A stretch of 36,315 bases of DNA from Candidatus Atribacteria bacterium (GTDB lineage: Bacteria > Atribacterota > Atribacteria > Atribacterales > JASGLU01), in assembly GCA_030156825.1 (NCBI GenBank), contig JASGLU010000014.1:1-36315 (forward strand), in the 5' to 3' direction. A program made the position numbers and the translations under genes. How positions within the stretch are numbered: the stretch's first letter is position 1; every line of letters begins with the position of its first letter. The notes below the pieces were generated by a model that saw only the letters and a program-made list of their open reading frames with translations, was not told where the DNA came from and did no database searches. Below are positions 16,761-24,736 of this stretch, in pieces.

Positions 16761-16784
16761 ATTTCACCTTTTAAAAGGTGAAAT
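16761..16784. promoter_or_regulatory. Perfect 24-bp palindrome upstream of satD
   Basis: The left half is ATTTCACCTTTT and the right half is its exact complement, with no spacer. It is 43-66 bp upstream of the satD ATG. A TATAAC hexamer lies just downstream on the leftward strand (near 16750-16755), so the palindrome would cover the -35 region of a satD promoter. It is a candidate operator for a dimeric regulator, possibly SatD itself through its HTH. Confidence 0.6.
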
Positions 16785-16863
16785 AACTATCTCCCCTTTT
16801 TCCAGTACCGGTCAACTTTCTGTTTATTAATTATCCCACACTCGCTTCTCTTTTTCATCATAA

Positions 16864-16912
16864 AGGTAGACCCTCATGCTACATGATACATTAGATAACA
16901 ATGAAAACCTAA
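16864..16912 (+). repeat. Inverted-repeat element, copy 7 (diverged, 5' part)
   Basis: It carries GGTAGACCCTCATGCT and the core AGATAACAATGAAAACC. The right arm is absent. It is followed by the GTCAT-type hairpin as in copies 1 and 6. Confidence 0.6.
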
Positions 16913-16947
16913 TCCTCTCCCTCAGAGAGAAGAGAAAACCGTCTCAG

Positions 16948-16972
16948 ATACCCGATTACTAATTTCGGGCAT
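16948..16972 (-). repeat. GTCAT-type hairpin repeat, copy 3
   Basis: The stem ATACCCGA/TCGGGCAT has a 9-nt loop identical to copy 2. One position is A-C on the + strand and G-U on the leftward strand, so leftward RNA would still pair. Confidence 0.7.
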
Positions 16973-17193
16973 GACGAAAAAGAGGGACAACGTAGAAAAG
17001 TAAGGTTTGAAGGGATAAAAAACCATCTGCCTATTCATAAATCTAAAATTTAATATTTTTTGGTTCGTTTGCCGAAAAATTGAGCAAATTAAAGGGATAC
17101 AAAGAAACTGTGGTAAGGTTTAGCTGGGAGAAATAAACGAGCCCGGCAGCCTTAACAGGTTTTTTTAGAGAGAGGGTGGGGAAAACGCACTTC

Positions 17194-17269
17194 TGGTGAG
17201 CCGTGAAGGATTCGAACCTTCGACACCCGGATTAAAAGTCCGGTGCTCTACCAACTGAGCTAACGGCCC
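17194..17269 (-). tRNA. tRNA-Lys (anticodon TTT)
   Basis: A 76-nt cloverleaf is read leftward: acceptor GGGCCGT/ACGGCTC with one G-U pair, D arm TAGCTCAGTTGGTAGAGCA, anticodon stem CCGGA with loop CTTTTAA, T arm GGTTCGAATCC, discriminator A, encoded CCA. Confidence 0.97.
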
Positions 17270-17285
17270 ACCTGCTAACTCTGAA

Positions 17286-17314
17286 AATATATTATAAATC
17301 GTCTCTTCTGTCAA
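17286..17314 (-). promoter_or_regulatory. Promoter of tRNA-Lys
   Basis: Leftward TTGACA (17309-17314), 17-bp spacer, TATATT (17286-17291), about 17 bp upstream of the tRNA 5' end. It lies between the DUF362 gene end and the tRNA. Confidence 0.75.
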
Positions 17315-17333
17315 CAACTTAATTGTAGCCATG

Positions 17334-18500
17334 TTAAGATTCGGAGAGAAGTTTCCTCTCTCGACCAAGGCCAATTAGCCTGCCAAAAAGGGGAGTCTCA
17401 ACTGTAATTGCCCCATAAGGACACATTTCCTGACAACAAAAACACCTTATACAAGAATGATAGCGGTGACGTGGAACATCTTTTTTGTTTTTCCAGTCTA
17501 ATGATTTAGGACGTGAAGGGCAAATATCTACACATACCCCACACTTCTGACAAAGATTTCCATTTATAGCTGGCCGAGGAAGGACTATTCCTCGAGCCAC
17601 TTTAAAAAGAGGATTAGAACGATTTTCTACCAGCGGACCTCTCTCCACTTTAAAATTGGGGTGGAAAAAGAGGCTAAAATCATCACCTACCAACTCAATT
17701 TTTTCCTTTTGCCAGAACCCCAGTTCTCCTTTTTCTCCCTCTACACAAGTTGGAACTTTTTGAGGTTCAAGGTCAATCACCCGAGATAAAGTTGCATCCA
17801 ACGCCACCGGATCCATTCCCAAAGCCAGAAGGCCAAGTTCAATCGGACGGCCAGCCCGTGGACCGTTACCCTCCATCGCCACAATGGCATCTACTATAAA
17901 AAAATGGGGACGCAACAGGCGGGTTAAATCCACCAACATTCGGGAAAAATGATAGGTATCAGGTAATTGAAAGTGAAATTCACTTTTGAGCAAACCCGGA
18001 ACACAACCAAATTGATTTTTTATCGCCCCAGTAACCCGAGTCAAACCGTGAGTTTTCCACTTGGGCAAACTCAAAATAGCATCATAGGCTAAAACTCCTC
18101 GAGCAATCGAAAAAGATTTTTGCTGCATTCCATCTGGAAAGGGAACCAACTTATGGCTTTGAAAATCGGCCAAAGAAAGACCTAATTTTTTAGCAATATC
18201 TTCATAACCTGCCTTTTGAGCAGCTCGTTGAGCAGAACCAAAACCAGGGGAATCACCAAAACCAACTGCCTGCCCTCGCTCCACAAGGAGTTCGGCCACT
18301 GCCTGCAGAAGATGGGGATGGGTATTAACCGCTTTCTTAGGATTTTCTCCTACCAATAAATTAGGTTTTAACAAAACACTCTCTTGAGAGGAAAAAATCC
18401 CCTCCCAACCACCAAAAAACCTCACTCCTCGAGAAATCGCTTTTTTGAGGGTTTCCACTCTATAATCAGGGCAAGCAACCAGGGCCACTTTTGATTTCAT
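17334..18500 (-). CDS. DUF362 protein with C-terminal 2[4Fe-4S] ferredoxin domain
   Basis: The 388-residue product has an N-terminal DUF362 domain (about 1-240) with the conserved LLKPNLL (44-50), GDSPGF (82-87), LPKWKTH (145-151), GAIKNQFG (158-165) and GMDPVALDA (228-236). A bacterial ferredoxin module follows: C317-x2-C320-x2-C323-x3-C327 and C350-x2-C353-x2-C356-x3-C360. DUF362 proteins are common in strict anaerobes; their reaction is not established, though a redox role is implied by the clusters. No signal peptide is seen, so it is probably cytoplasmic. It is a single gene with a weak SD. Confidence 0.88.
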   Translation of the reverse strand: MKSKVALVACPDYRVETLKKAISRGVRFFGGWEGIFSSQESVLLKPNLLVGENPKKAVNTHPHLLQAVAELLVERGQAVGFGDSPGFGSAQRAAQKAGYEDIAKKLGLSLADFQSHKLVPFPDGMQQKSFSIARGVLAYDAILSLPKWKTHGLTRVTGAIKNQFGCVPGLLKSEFHFQLPDTYHFSRMLVDLTRLLRPHFFIVDAIVAMEGNGPRAGRPIELGLLALGMDPVALDATLSRVIDLEPQKVPTCVEGEKGELGFWQKEKIELVGDDFSLFFHPNFKVERGPLVENRSNPLFKVARGIVLPRPAINGNLCQKCGVCVDICPSRPKSLDWKNKKDVPRHRYHSCIRCFCCQEMCPYGAITVETPLFGRLIGLGRERKLLSES

Positions 18501-18544
18501 GTTTTCCAGTATATCAGGGAAAAGCCATTTTTACTACCGCCTTT

Positions 18545-18572
18545 AACCAAGTTGCAGATTTTTAGCAGGAAA
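18545..18572 (+). repeat. 28-bp dispersed repeat, copy 1
   Basis: CAAGTTGCAGATTTTTA is shared with 35757-35784, followed by a similar CAG-AAA tail. Both copies lie at the outer edge of a repeat block. Confidence 0.6.
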
Positions 18573-18697
18573 TTCTCTCTGTTTATAGTATAATTACCTT
18601 GTAAGCAGCCCACGGCGTTAGATAAAAGAAGAAAAAGACTTGCTGAGGATAAAATACGCACTCAGTGCTTGCGGCACTGGAAAAACGAAAAACTGAA

Positions 18698-18786
18698 AGG
18701 ATAGACCACTATTGTTTCTCTAAGATTATATTGAATTTTGTTTTCATTGTTATCTGGTGTTACGAAGCAGCATGGGGGTCTGTCCT
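18698..18786 (-). repeat. Inverted-repeat element, copy 3 (full length)
   Basis: 89 bp, ends AGGATAGACC and GGTCTGTCCT, in opposite orientation to copy 2. It differs from copy 4 at one position. The flank CGAAAAACTGA beside the left end is shared with copy 5. Confidence 0.8.
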
Positions 18787-18803
18787 GTAAACGGCAATAA
18801 GGG

Positions 18804-18935
18804 GGAGTACCCCCTTAAACCCCCCGAAAAGATAAAAGATTAAAAAGACAAATACTTACTGAGGAAGAAAGACACTTCCTCAGTAATGGGGGCGCTGCCC
18901 CCCTTAAACCCCCCGAAAAGATAAAAGATTAAAAA
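18804..18935 (-). repeat. CTGAGGAA hairpin plus C-rich modules, copy 2
   Basis: The hairpin TACTGAGGAAG/CTTCCTCAGTA with a 7-nt loop (18857-18885) is enclosed by two C-rich units (about 18804-18835 and 18886-18935), each followed by GAAAAGATAAAAGATTAAAAA. It is the reverse-oriented counterpart of the module at 3400-3486. Confidence 0.75.
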
Positions 18936-18970
18936 ATAAAAGATAAAGACTGAAGAAACGAAAAGCTGAA

Positions 18971-19059
18971 AGGATAGACCACTATTGTTTCTCTAAGATT
19001 ATATTGAATTTTGTTTTCATTGTTATCTGGTGTTACGAAGCAGCATGGGGGTCTATCCT
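18971..19059 (-). repeat. Inverted-repeat element, copy 4 (full length)
   Basis: 89 bp, ends AGGATAGACC and GGTCTATCCT, direct repeat of copy 3 at a 273-bp offset with a single base difference. Confidence 0.8.
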
Positions 19060-19192
19060 TATCTATCAGTCTTTTAATCTGGGTTGCCCGAAAACAAGAA
19101 ACTCCAAAAGAAAAGGCCTAATATAGGCTAATTTCTGGAATTTATATTGCAACTTGAGTTAAAATGTTTAAGTGGAAGGAGATAGGTTAGTT

Positions 19193-19741
19193 ATGAAATC
19201 AAAGACCAAAGATTGGGTTTTCCAAGGGCTCCTCATTGCTTTAGGAGTGGTATTGACCCGGTTTGCCAGTATCAGGATAAATATAGGAGGAGTGGAAGGA
19301 ATCCGCATCGGTTTAGGAACCTTACCGATTCTGATAGCTGGTTTTATGTTCGGTCCTCTTCCCGGAACTCTAGTAGGAGCATTAACCGATATAATCGGCT
19401 ATCTGCTAAGCCCGATGGGAGGGCCATACTTTCCTCACTTTACTTTAACCACTGCTCTTAGAGGAACTATCGCCGGTCTGTTTGCTTACTCTCGCCGGCC
19501 TCTTTCTCCTAAAACCAAAATCCTTTCTGCCATCCTGATTGCAGAAATAGGGGTAGGCCTTTTCCTTACCCCTTACTTTCTGCACACTATTTTTGGGATT
19601 CCCTGGAAAATTCTCCTTCTCCCCCGTTTAGTGGCTACCCCCATCCAGATAGCTATCTACACCTACACTATCCTCCTATTAAATCATACCCCTCTGTTTA
19701 CAATCTCATTGGCCAACTATCAAGAAAAAAATCTTTCCTAA
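19193..19741 (+). CDS. ECF transporter S component, probable folate type (FolT-like)
   Basis: The 182-residue membrane protein has about six spans. It shows the S-component pattern near the start (LLIALGVVLTRF), RIGLGTLPILIAGFMFGP, GTLVGALTDIIGYLL, and PYFPHFTLTTALRGTIAGL, which fit the folate-type subfamily. It would bind a vitamin on the outer side and dock to a shared ECF module (EcfT plus two ATPases), none of which is in this window. Start: ATG at 19193 with AAGGAGAT 9 nt upstream; a GTG at 19172 lacks an SD. It converges on rpoC and shares its terminator. Substrate is inferred from similarity only. Confidence 0.85.
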   Translation: MKSKTKDWVFQGLLIALGVVLTRFASIRINIGGVEGIRIGLGTLPILIAGFMFGPLPGTLVGALTDIIGYLLSPMGGPYFPHFTLTTALRGTIAGLFAYSRRPLSPKTKILSAILIAEIGVGLFLTPYFLHTIFGIPWKILLLPRLVATPIQIAIYTYTILLLNHTPLFTISLANYQEKNLS

Positions 19742-19743
19742 AA

Positions 19744-19779
19744 AATTTGAAGGATAGGCCGGAGCCTATCCTTCAAATT
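19744..19779. terminator. Bidirectional terminator between the ECF gene and rpoC
   Basis: A perfect 15-bp stem (AATTTGAAGGATAGG and complement) has loop CCGGAG. T-runs lie on both outer sides (AAAAA at 19741-19745 read leftward as U-run). The rpoC stop codon (19766-19768) lies within the stem, and the ECF stop ends at 19741. Confidence 0.9.
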
Positions 19780-22700
19780 CAGAGTATGACTTCTCTTCCG
19801 AGGAAGAATCAAAATCGGATTCTTGATACTCTCCTGTACTTTCCATGAGTTCTTCCAGGTTTATTTCTTCACTCTCTTCCATCTCTTTCTGAGGAGAAGG
19901 TGCTCCTTCAGTCGAGATTTTAATTTTCCGATATTTTCCAAATCCAGTCCCGGCCGGAACGATTTTCCCAATAATCACGTTTTCCTTAAGGCCTACCAAT
20001 TCATCAACTTTTCCTTTAATGGCTGCATCCGCTAACACGTGGGTGGTCTGCTGGAAAGAAGCCGCCGAGAGGAAGCTCTCCACCGCCAAAGAAGATTTGG
20101 TAATTCCCAATACCACCGGTCGACCGGTAGCCGGATGTTTCAAACCAGGCAGGTAAATCACTTCTTGCACCAGGGTTTGAGTTATCTTTTCACTTTCCGG
20201 CTCCCGTAAAACTAATAAATCAAGGTTATCTTCTGCCAATTTGACCACTAAATCTCTATCCAGAACAGTCCCCGCTTTTACCAGCGTTTCTTCATTATCG
20301 CCGAAGCGAATATCCTGGGCTGCTATCTTACCCACCACTTCTTGCTCTAAAAGCTCACTGGTTCGTCCTTCGATCGAGAAGAAACGACCATTGGCCAAAG
20401 GTATCTCCTTTACTCCTTCAGCCACCAATCGTCTGGCCACACTTCTACTTATGGTTTGACCGGCCTGAATAATGGGTTCCCCAGTCTGAGGACTATTAAT
20501 ATCTGCTGCTACCTCTTGCCCCAGTATTTCCTCTCTTAGGGTGCGTACTAAGCTTTCTTTGATAGAAAACAGTTGAATATTTTTCCACATCGCTACCCGG
20601 TCTATTCCCCGATCTTCCAAAAGCTCTAAGTCTTCCTGGCTTAACCTGGTATTAGCCGGCAGCAGCACTTCATTCGTTTCTGGGTCTACCACTTCTTCAG
20701 CTAAAATGGCCCCTTTAAGTCTCTCCCAGGTCGATTTGTCTCTGACTTTTAAGGCTAAAGGACCTAAATCAGAAATGATATCCAAATGATAGTCGTCTAA
20801 TTCCACTCCCGGCTTAATCAAAGTTTTTCCTTCAGAATCGGTTATTTTTTCAATGCAAACTTTGCCATCTAATCCATTCCTAAGGTTTCTATAACCTCTT
20901 AACACCAGAATAATTTGCTCATCTCTCTTTACGAGGAATGGACGGCAGTCGGTGGACAAGATAGTATCAATAGCCTTATCCTCCAGAGATTCTCGGGATA
21001 GCAAAATTGCATCCCCGTTCCCATCATAAACATCCTCTAACAGGTAACAGTTGCTCAATAGCTGTTGAGTTTTCTCAGCCAAAGCTTTATTTTCTTCCGC
21101 TATTCGGTTATTCTCCTTTTGAAAATCCTCCAAGTAAACCAATTCTCCCGATAAGAGATCGGTGTCTCCTGTGTTTTCTACCATTATCTTGTTTAAACGA
21201 GCAATCTGTCGAACAATTACCTCGATATGCTTGTCATTAATATTAACTCCCTGGGATATATACACCGACTGAATTTCCCGAACCAGGTATTCCTGAACTT
21301 CTCGAATACCTTTAATCCGTAAAATGTCTTTGGGGTCAATCGGGCCCAACGTCAGGCGGTCGCCGGCTTTCACTTCTTCTCCTTCGGTGACACAAATTCG
21401 AATATCCTGGGGAACCAAATAGCTTTTAACCGTCTGATCTGGTTCTTCTTCACTGGGGTGGACAAAAATTTTCCTCCGGTTACCCACTAACTCAATTTTT
21501 TCTACCACTCCGTCTACATCGGAAAGCACAGCTGCTTTTTTGGGTCGTCTTGCTTCAAACAGTTGTTCTACCCGGGGTAAACCCTGGGTAATATCTTCAC
21601 CGGTAACCCTAATACCTCCGGTGTGGAAGGTTCTCATGGTTAGCTGAGTACCCGGCTCACCAATAGACTGAGCAGCTACTACCCCTACTGCTTCTCCTAT
21701 ATCCACCAGATTGCCGGTAGCCAGGTTTCTACCATAACATTTAGCACAAACGCCATACCTCGTCTGGCAAGTAAGTGGAGACCTGACCCAAGCTTCCCGG
21801 ATACCTCGGGTAACTAAATCATTAGCTACTTCATCGTCTATTTCTTCCCCAGCTCTCACTATTACTTCTCCGGTCTCTGAATCAACTATATTTCTAAGTG
21901 CAATCCTACCAACCACTCTTTCTGGAAAAGATTCAACAATGTTCTTATTTTCATCGATTAAATCCCCAATTAGAATACCGTCGGTAGTTCCACAGTCCTC
22001 TTCTCGAACAATAATATCTTGCGCCACATCTACCAAGCGGCGGGTCAAATAACCAGATTTAGCAGTTCGCAAAGCAGTATCAGCCAATCCTTTCCGGGCA
22101 CCATGGGTAGAAATAAAATACTCAAGCACATTCAGACCTTCTCGAAAATTAGCCTTGATTGGGTATTCAATGATTCGACCAGATGGGTCTGCCATCAAAC
22201 CCCTCATTCCGGCTAATTGGCTAATCTGCCTCACGCTTCCTCTGGCTCCAGAACTAGCCATCATATCAACTGGGTTAAAGGCTTCCAAACCCCGAAGTAT
22301 AGCATCAGCAACTTCATTAGAAGCATCGGTCCAGACATCGATTACCTTTTGTTCTCTTTCTTCGGCAGTTATCAACCCTTCATTATAATGAGCGTTGATT
22401 TCCTCTACCCGGCGGGCAGCTTCGTCAATAATGCTCTCTTTTTCAGCCGGTACTTCTAAGTCCAACACCCCAACGGTAGAGCCAGATCGTGTAGCATAAT
22501 CAAAGCCGGTTTCCTTGATCCGATCGAGCAGCTCCACCGTGGCACCGTTACCAAACTTACGGTAACAAAGGGCTACTATTTGCGATAAAAGTTTTTTGTT
22601 CACCGGTTCATTGTAGTAAGGCATCCCTTCCGGCAAAAGTTGGTTAAAAATAAGTCGGCCAACAGTAGTAACTTCCACCTCCGGGTGTTTATCTTTTAAA

Positions 22701-24718
22701 GCTTTAATCTCCAGTGGTTGATGAAGGTCAATTTGCCCCAGGTCATACATTAAAATTGCTTCTTCTTGATCAACAAATTTCCTGGGAGTTTCCCCCTCTG
22801 ACTGGGTAGACATTAAAGTTAAATAATAGCATCCCAAGACCATATCCTGGGTGGGCACCGTAATTGGCCCACCATTAGCCGGGGATAAAACATTGTTAGC
22901 TGAAAGCATAATGATCTGCGATTCAGCCTGGGCCTCAGCCGAAAGAGGAACGTGAACCGCCATTTGGTCACCATCAAAATCAGCATTAAAGGCGGTACAA
23001 ACTAAAGGGTGAAGCTGAATAGCGTTACCTTCCACCAAAACCGGCTGGAAAGCCTGAATACTCAAACGATGCAAGGTAGGGGCTCGGTTAAGTAAAATCG
23101 GGTGTTCGGCGATAACTTCCTCCAAAACTTCCCACACCTCATCCTTTGCCTTTTCCACCATTCTTTTGGCACTTTTTATATTATGAGCATAACCCCGGTC
23201 CACCAATCTTTTCATGATGAAGGGTTTAAACAGCTCAAGCGCCATCTTTTTGGGCAAGCCACACTGATAAAATTTAAGCTGAGGGCCAGACACAATAACC
23301 GATCTGCCTGAATAGTCCACTCTTTTACCCAGGAGGTTCTGACGGAAACGGCCCTTTTTACCCCGAAGCATATCGCTTAAAGATTTGAGCGGTCTGTTGC
23401 CAGGACCTAAAACAGCTCGACCCCGACGTCCGTTATCAAACAAAGCATCCACCGCTTCTTGCAGCATTCGTTTCTCATTTTTGACAATAATATCTGGTGC
23501 ACCCAGCTGCAACAACCTCTTCAATCGATTGTTTCGGTTTATCACCCGTCGGTAAAGATCGTTAAGGTCAGAGGTGGCAAACCTGCCTCCATCCAGCTGA
23601 ACCATCGGTCTTAGGTCAGGAGGAAGAACCGGAATAGCTTCCAAAATCATCCATTCTGGCTTGTTATTAGATTTACAAAAAGCTTCTACCACCTGTAAAC
23701 GCTTGATCAGTTTTTTGGCTTTCTGGCCTGAAGCTTCCCGCAACTCTTTTCTCAGTTCCCGAGCTAATTGAAATACATCGATAGCTTGAAGAATCTCCTT
23801 AATCGCCTCTGCCCCTACTCCAGCCTTGAAATCGGGATCGTAATTGGAAAGAAGTTGAGCCTCGGTTTCCAAAATCATTTGCGCTTTTTTGAGGCCAGTT
23901 TTGCCCGGATTAACTACAATATAGCAAGGTTCCTCTACTGTTTCCGATAAAACTACCTCCTCAAAGAGATCGCCAAAAACCTCTCGCAACTGGTTAATTT
24001 CTGATTCTGCCAGCTCGTCATCTCTTTGATAAGGAAAAACTTGAATATCCACTACTTCGAATTCATCTTCATCCACTTGTTCTACAGTAAAACTTTCTTT
24101 AAATTTAAGCCGGTATCTGGCATATTCTTTCTGATTCAACCTGTCTCCCACGCTGAAAGGCAGTTCCTTTACTCCCATTAATCGATAGGCCAACTCAGCC
24201 CGAAAATGAGAATCGTATTTAGAATAGATTTGGTACTCAGTCTCTCGAATAGTAGTGTATTCTTCCAAACTGGTAGAACCAGGATCAACCACCTTATAAC
24301 AATCTTCTCTTTTTCTACCTGAAGCAAAATACAACACTTTCTCTAAGTTCTTTGGTAAAATTCCCAAAAGAAGAGCCATCTTACTTGGTATGCTCTTAAA
24401 ATACCAGATATGGGAAACTGGAGCAGCCAGTTCAATGTGCCCTAACCGCTCTCTTCTAACTGCAGAGCGGGTTATTTCCACTCCACACCTATCGCACACT
24501 ACTCCTTTATTTCTAATCCGCTTATATTTTCCACAATAGCATTCCCAATCTTTAGTTGGCCCAAATATTTTTTCGCAAAAAAGGCCATCTTTTTCCGGCT
24601 TAAGCGTTCGATAATTAATAGTTTCCGGTTTTTTCACTTCACCCCGGGACCATTGTCTGATCTGGTCCGGAGAGGCTAAATTAATCTGAATGGCACCAAG
24701 GTCATTAACGTCTACCAA
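19766..24718 (-). CDS. rpoC: DNA-directed RNA polymerase subunit beta-prime
   Basis: The 1650-residue catalytic subunit carries the N-terminal zinc ribbon C60/C62/C75/C78, active-site NADFDGD at 578-584, a second zinc site with C909 and C984/C991/C994, and bridge-helix/trigger-loop text ([18 protein letters not shown], 1018-1035). It is far longer than E. coli (1407). About 120 extra residues lie before the catalytic loop (roughly 140-305), as in Thermus/Thermotoga-type enzymes. The SI3 insert of proteobacteria is absent, and about 300 extra residues lie at about 1200-1532, made of repeated modules. The C-terminus is acidic. It starts 18 bp after rpoB. No rpsL, rpsG or fusA follows. Confidence 0.98.
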   Translation of the reverse strand: MVDVNDLGAIQINLASPDQIRQWSRGEVKKPETINYRTLKPEKDGLFCEKIFGPTKDWECYCGKYKRIRNKGVVCDRCGVEITRSAVRRERLGHIELAAPVSHIWYFKSIPSKMALLLGILPKNLEKVLYFASGRKREDCYKVVDPGSTSLEEYTTIRETEYQIYSKYDSHFRAELAYRLMGVKELPFSVGDRLNQKEYARYRLKFKESFTVEQVDEDEFEVVDIQVFPYQRDDELAESEINQLREVFGDLFEEVVLSETVEEPCYIVVNPGKTGLKKAQMILETEAQLLSNYDPDFKAGVGAEAIKEILQAIDVFQLARELRKELREASGQKAKKLIKRLQVVEAFCKSNNKPEWMILEAIPVLPPDLRPMVQLDGGRFATSDLNDLYRRVINRNNRLKRLLQLGAPDIIVKNEKRMLQEAVDALFDNGRRGRAVLGPGNRPLKSLSDMLRGKKGRFRQNLLGKRVDYSGRSVIVSGPQLKFYQCGLPKKMALELFKPFIMKRLVDRGYAHNIKSAKRMVEKAKDEVWEVLEEVIAEHPILLNRAPTLHRLSIQAFQPVLVEGNAIQLHPLVCTAFNADFDGDQMAVHVPLSAEAQAESQIIMLSANNVLSPANGGPITVPTQDMVLGCYYLTLMSTQSEGETPRKFVDQEEAILMYDLGQIDLHQPLEIKALKDKHPEVEVTTVGRLIFNQLLPEGMPYYNEPVNKKLLSQIVALCYRKFGNGATVELLDRIKETGFDYATRSGSTVGVLDLEVPAEKESIIDEAARRVEEINAHYNEGLITAEEREQKVIDVWTDASNEVADAILRGLEAFNPVDMMASSGARGSVRQISQLAGMRGLMADPSGRIIEYPIKANFREGLNVLEYFISTHGARKGLADTALRTAKSGYLTRRLVDVAQDIIVREEDCGTTDGILIGDLIDENKNIVESFPERVVGRIALRNIVDSETGEVIVRAGEEIDDEVANDLVTRGIREAWVRSPLTCQTRYGVCAKCYGRNLATGNLVDIGEAVGVVAAQSIGEPGTQLTMRTFHTGGIRVTGEDITQGLPRVEQLFEARRPKKAAVLSDVDGVVEKIELVGNRRKIFVHPSEEEPDQTVKSYLVPQDIRICVTEGEEVKAGDRLTLGPIDPKDILRIKGIREVQEYLVREIQSVYISQGVNINDKHIEVIVRQIARLNKIMVENTGDTDLLSGELVYLEDFQKENNRIAEENKALAEKTQQLLSNCYLLEDVYDGNGDAILLSRESLEDKAIDTILSTDCRPFLVKRDEQIILVLRGYRNLRNGLDGKVCIEKITDSEGKTLIKPGVELDDYHLDIISDLGPLALKVRDKSTWERLKGAILAEEVVDPETNEVLLPANTRLSQEDLELLEDRGIDRVAMWKNIQLFSIKESLVRTLREEILGQEVAADINSPQTGEPIIQAGQTISRSVARRLVAEGVKEIPLANGRFFSIEGRTSELLEQEVVGKIAAQDIRFGDNEETLVKAGTVLDRDLVVKLAEDNLDLLVLREPESEKITQTLVQEVIYLPGLKHPATGRPVVLGITKSSLAVESFLSAASFQQTTHVLADAAIKGKVDELVGLKENVIIGKIVPAGTGFGKYRKIKISTEGAPSPQKEMEESEEINLEELMESTGEYQESDFDSSSEEKSYSEFEG

Positions 24719-24736
24719 AGAGACCTTCCCCCTTTC

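Larger units (their letters stand above)
16785..17193. other. Intergenic region between satD and tRNA-Lys
   Basis: About 400 bp without a gene. It holds an inverted-repeat element copy (16864-16912), a CTCTC/GAGAG hairpin (about 16915-16930), the GTCAT-type hairpin (16948-16972), then AT-rich sequence in which I see nothing further. Confidence 0.7.
18501..19192. other. Gene-free 690-bp block with tandem inverted-repeat elements
   Basis: The block contains a 28-bp sequence also found at 35757 (18545-18572), a CAGTGC/GCACTG hairpin (18663-18679), two nearly identical inverted-repeat elements (18698-18786 and 18971-19059) in direct orientation, and between them a CTGAGGAAG hairpin flanked by two copies of a CCCCTTAAACCCCCC-AAAAGATAAAAGAT module. 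The last 130 bp lead to the ECF gene; I see no riboswitch there. Confidence 0.75.

Noticed and set aside
17165-17374. 69-codon leftward frame over tRNA-Lys
   Set aside because: It is a translation of the tRNA gene and flanks; the cloverleaf explains the sequence.
18501-19192. Possible CRISPR array because of repeated units
   Set aside because: Repeats are irregular in length and spacing, there are no uniform spacers, and no cas genes are present.
19060-19192. Possible folate (THF) riboswitch upstream of the ECF gene
   Set aside because: I could not find the conserved THF riboswitch core; only a short GGCCTA/TAGGCT hairpin is visible.
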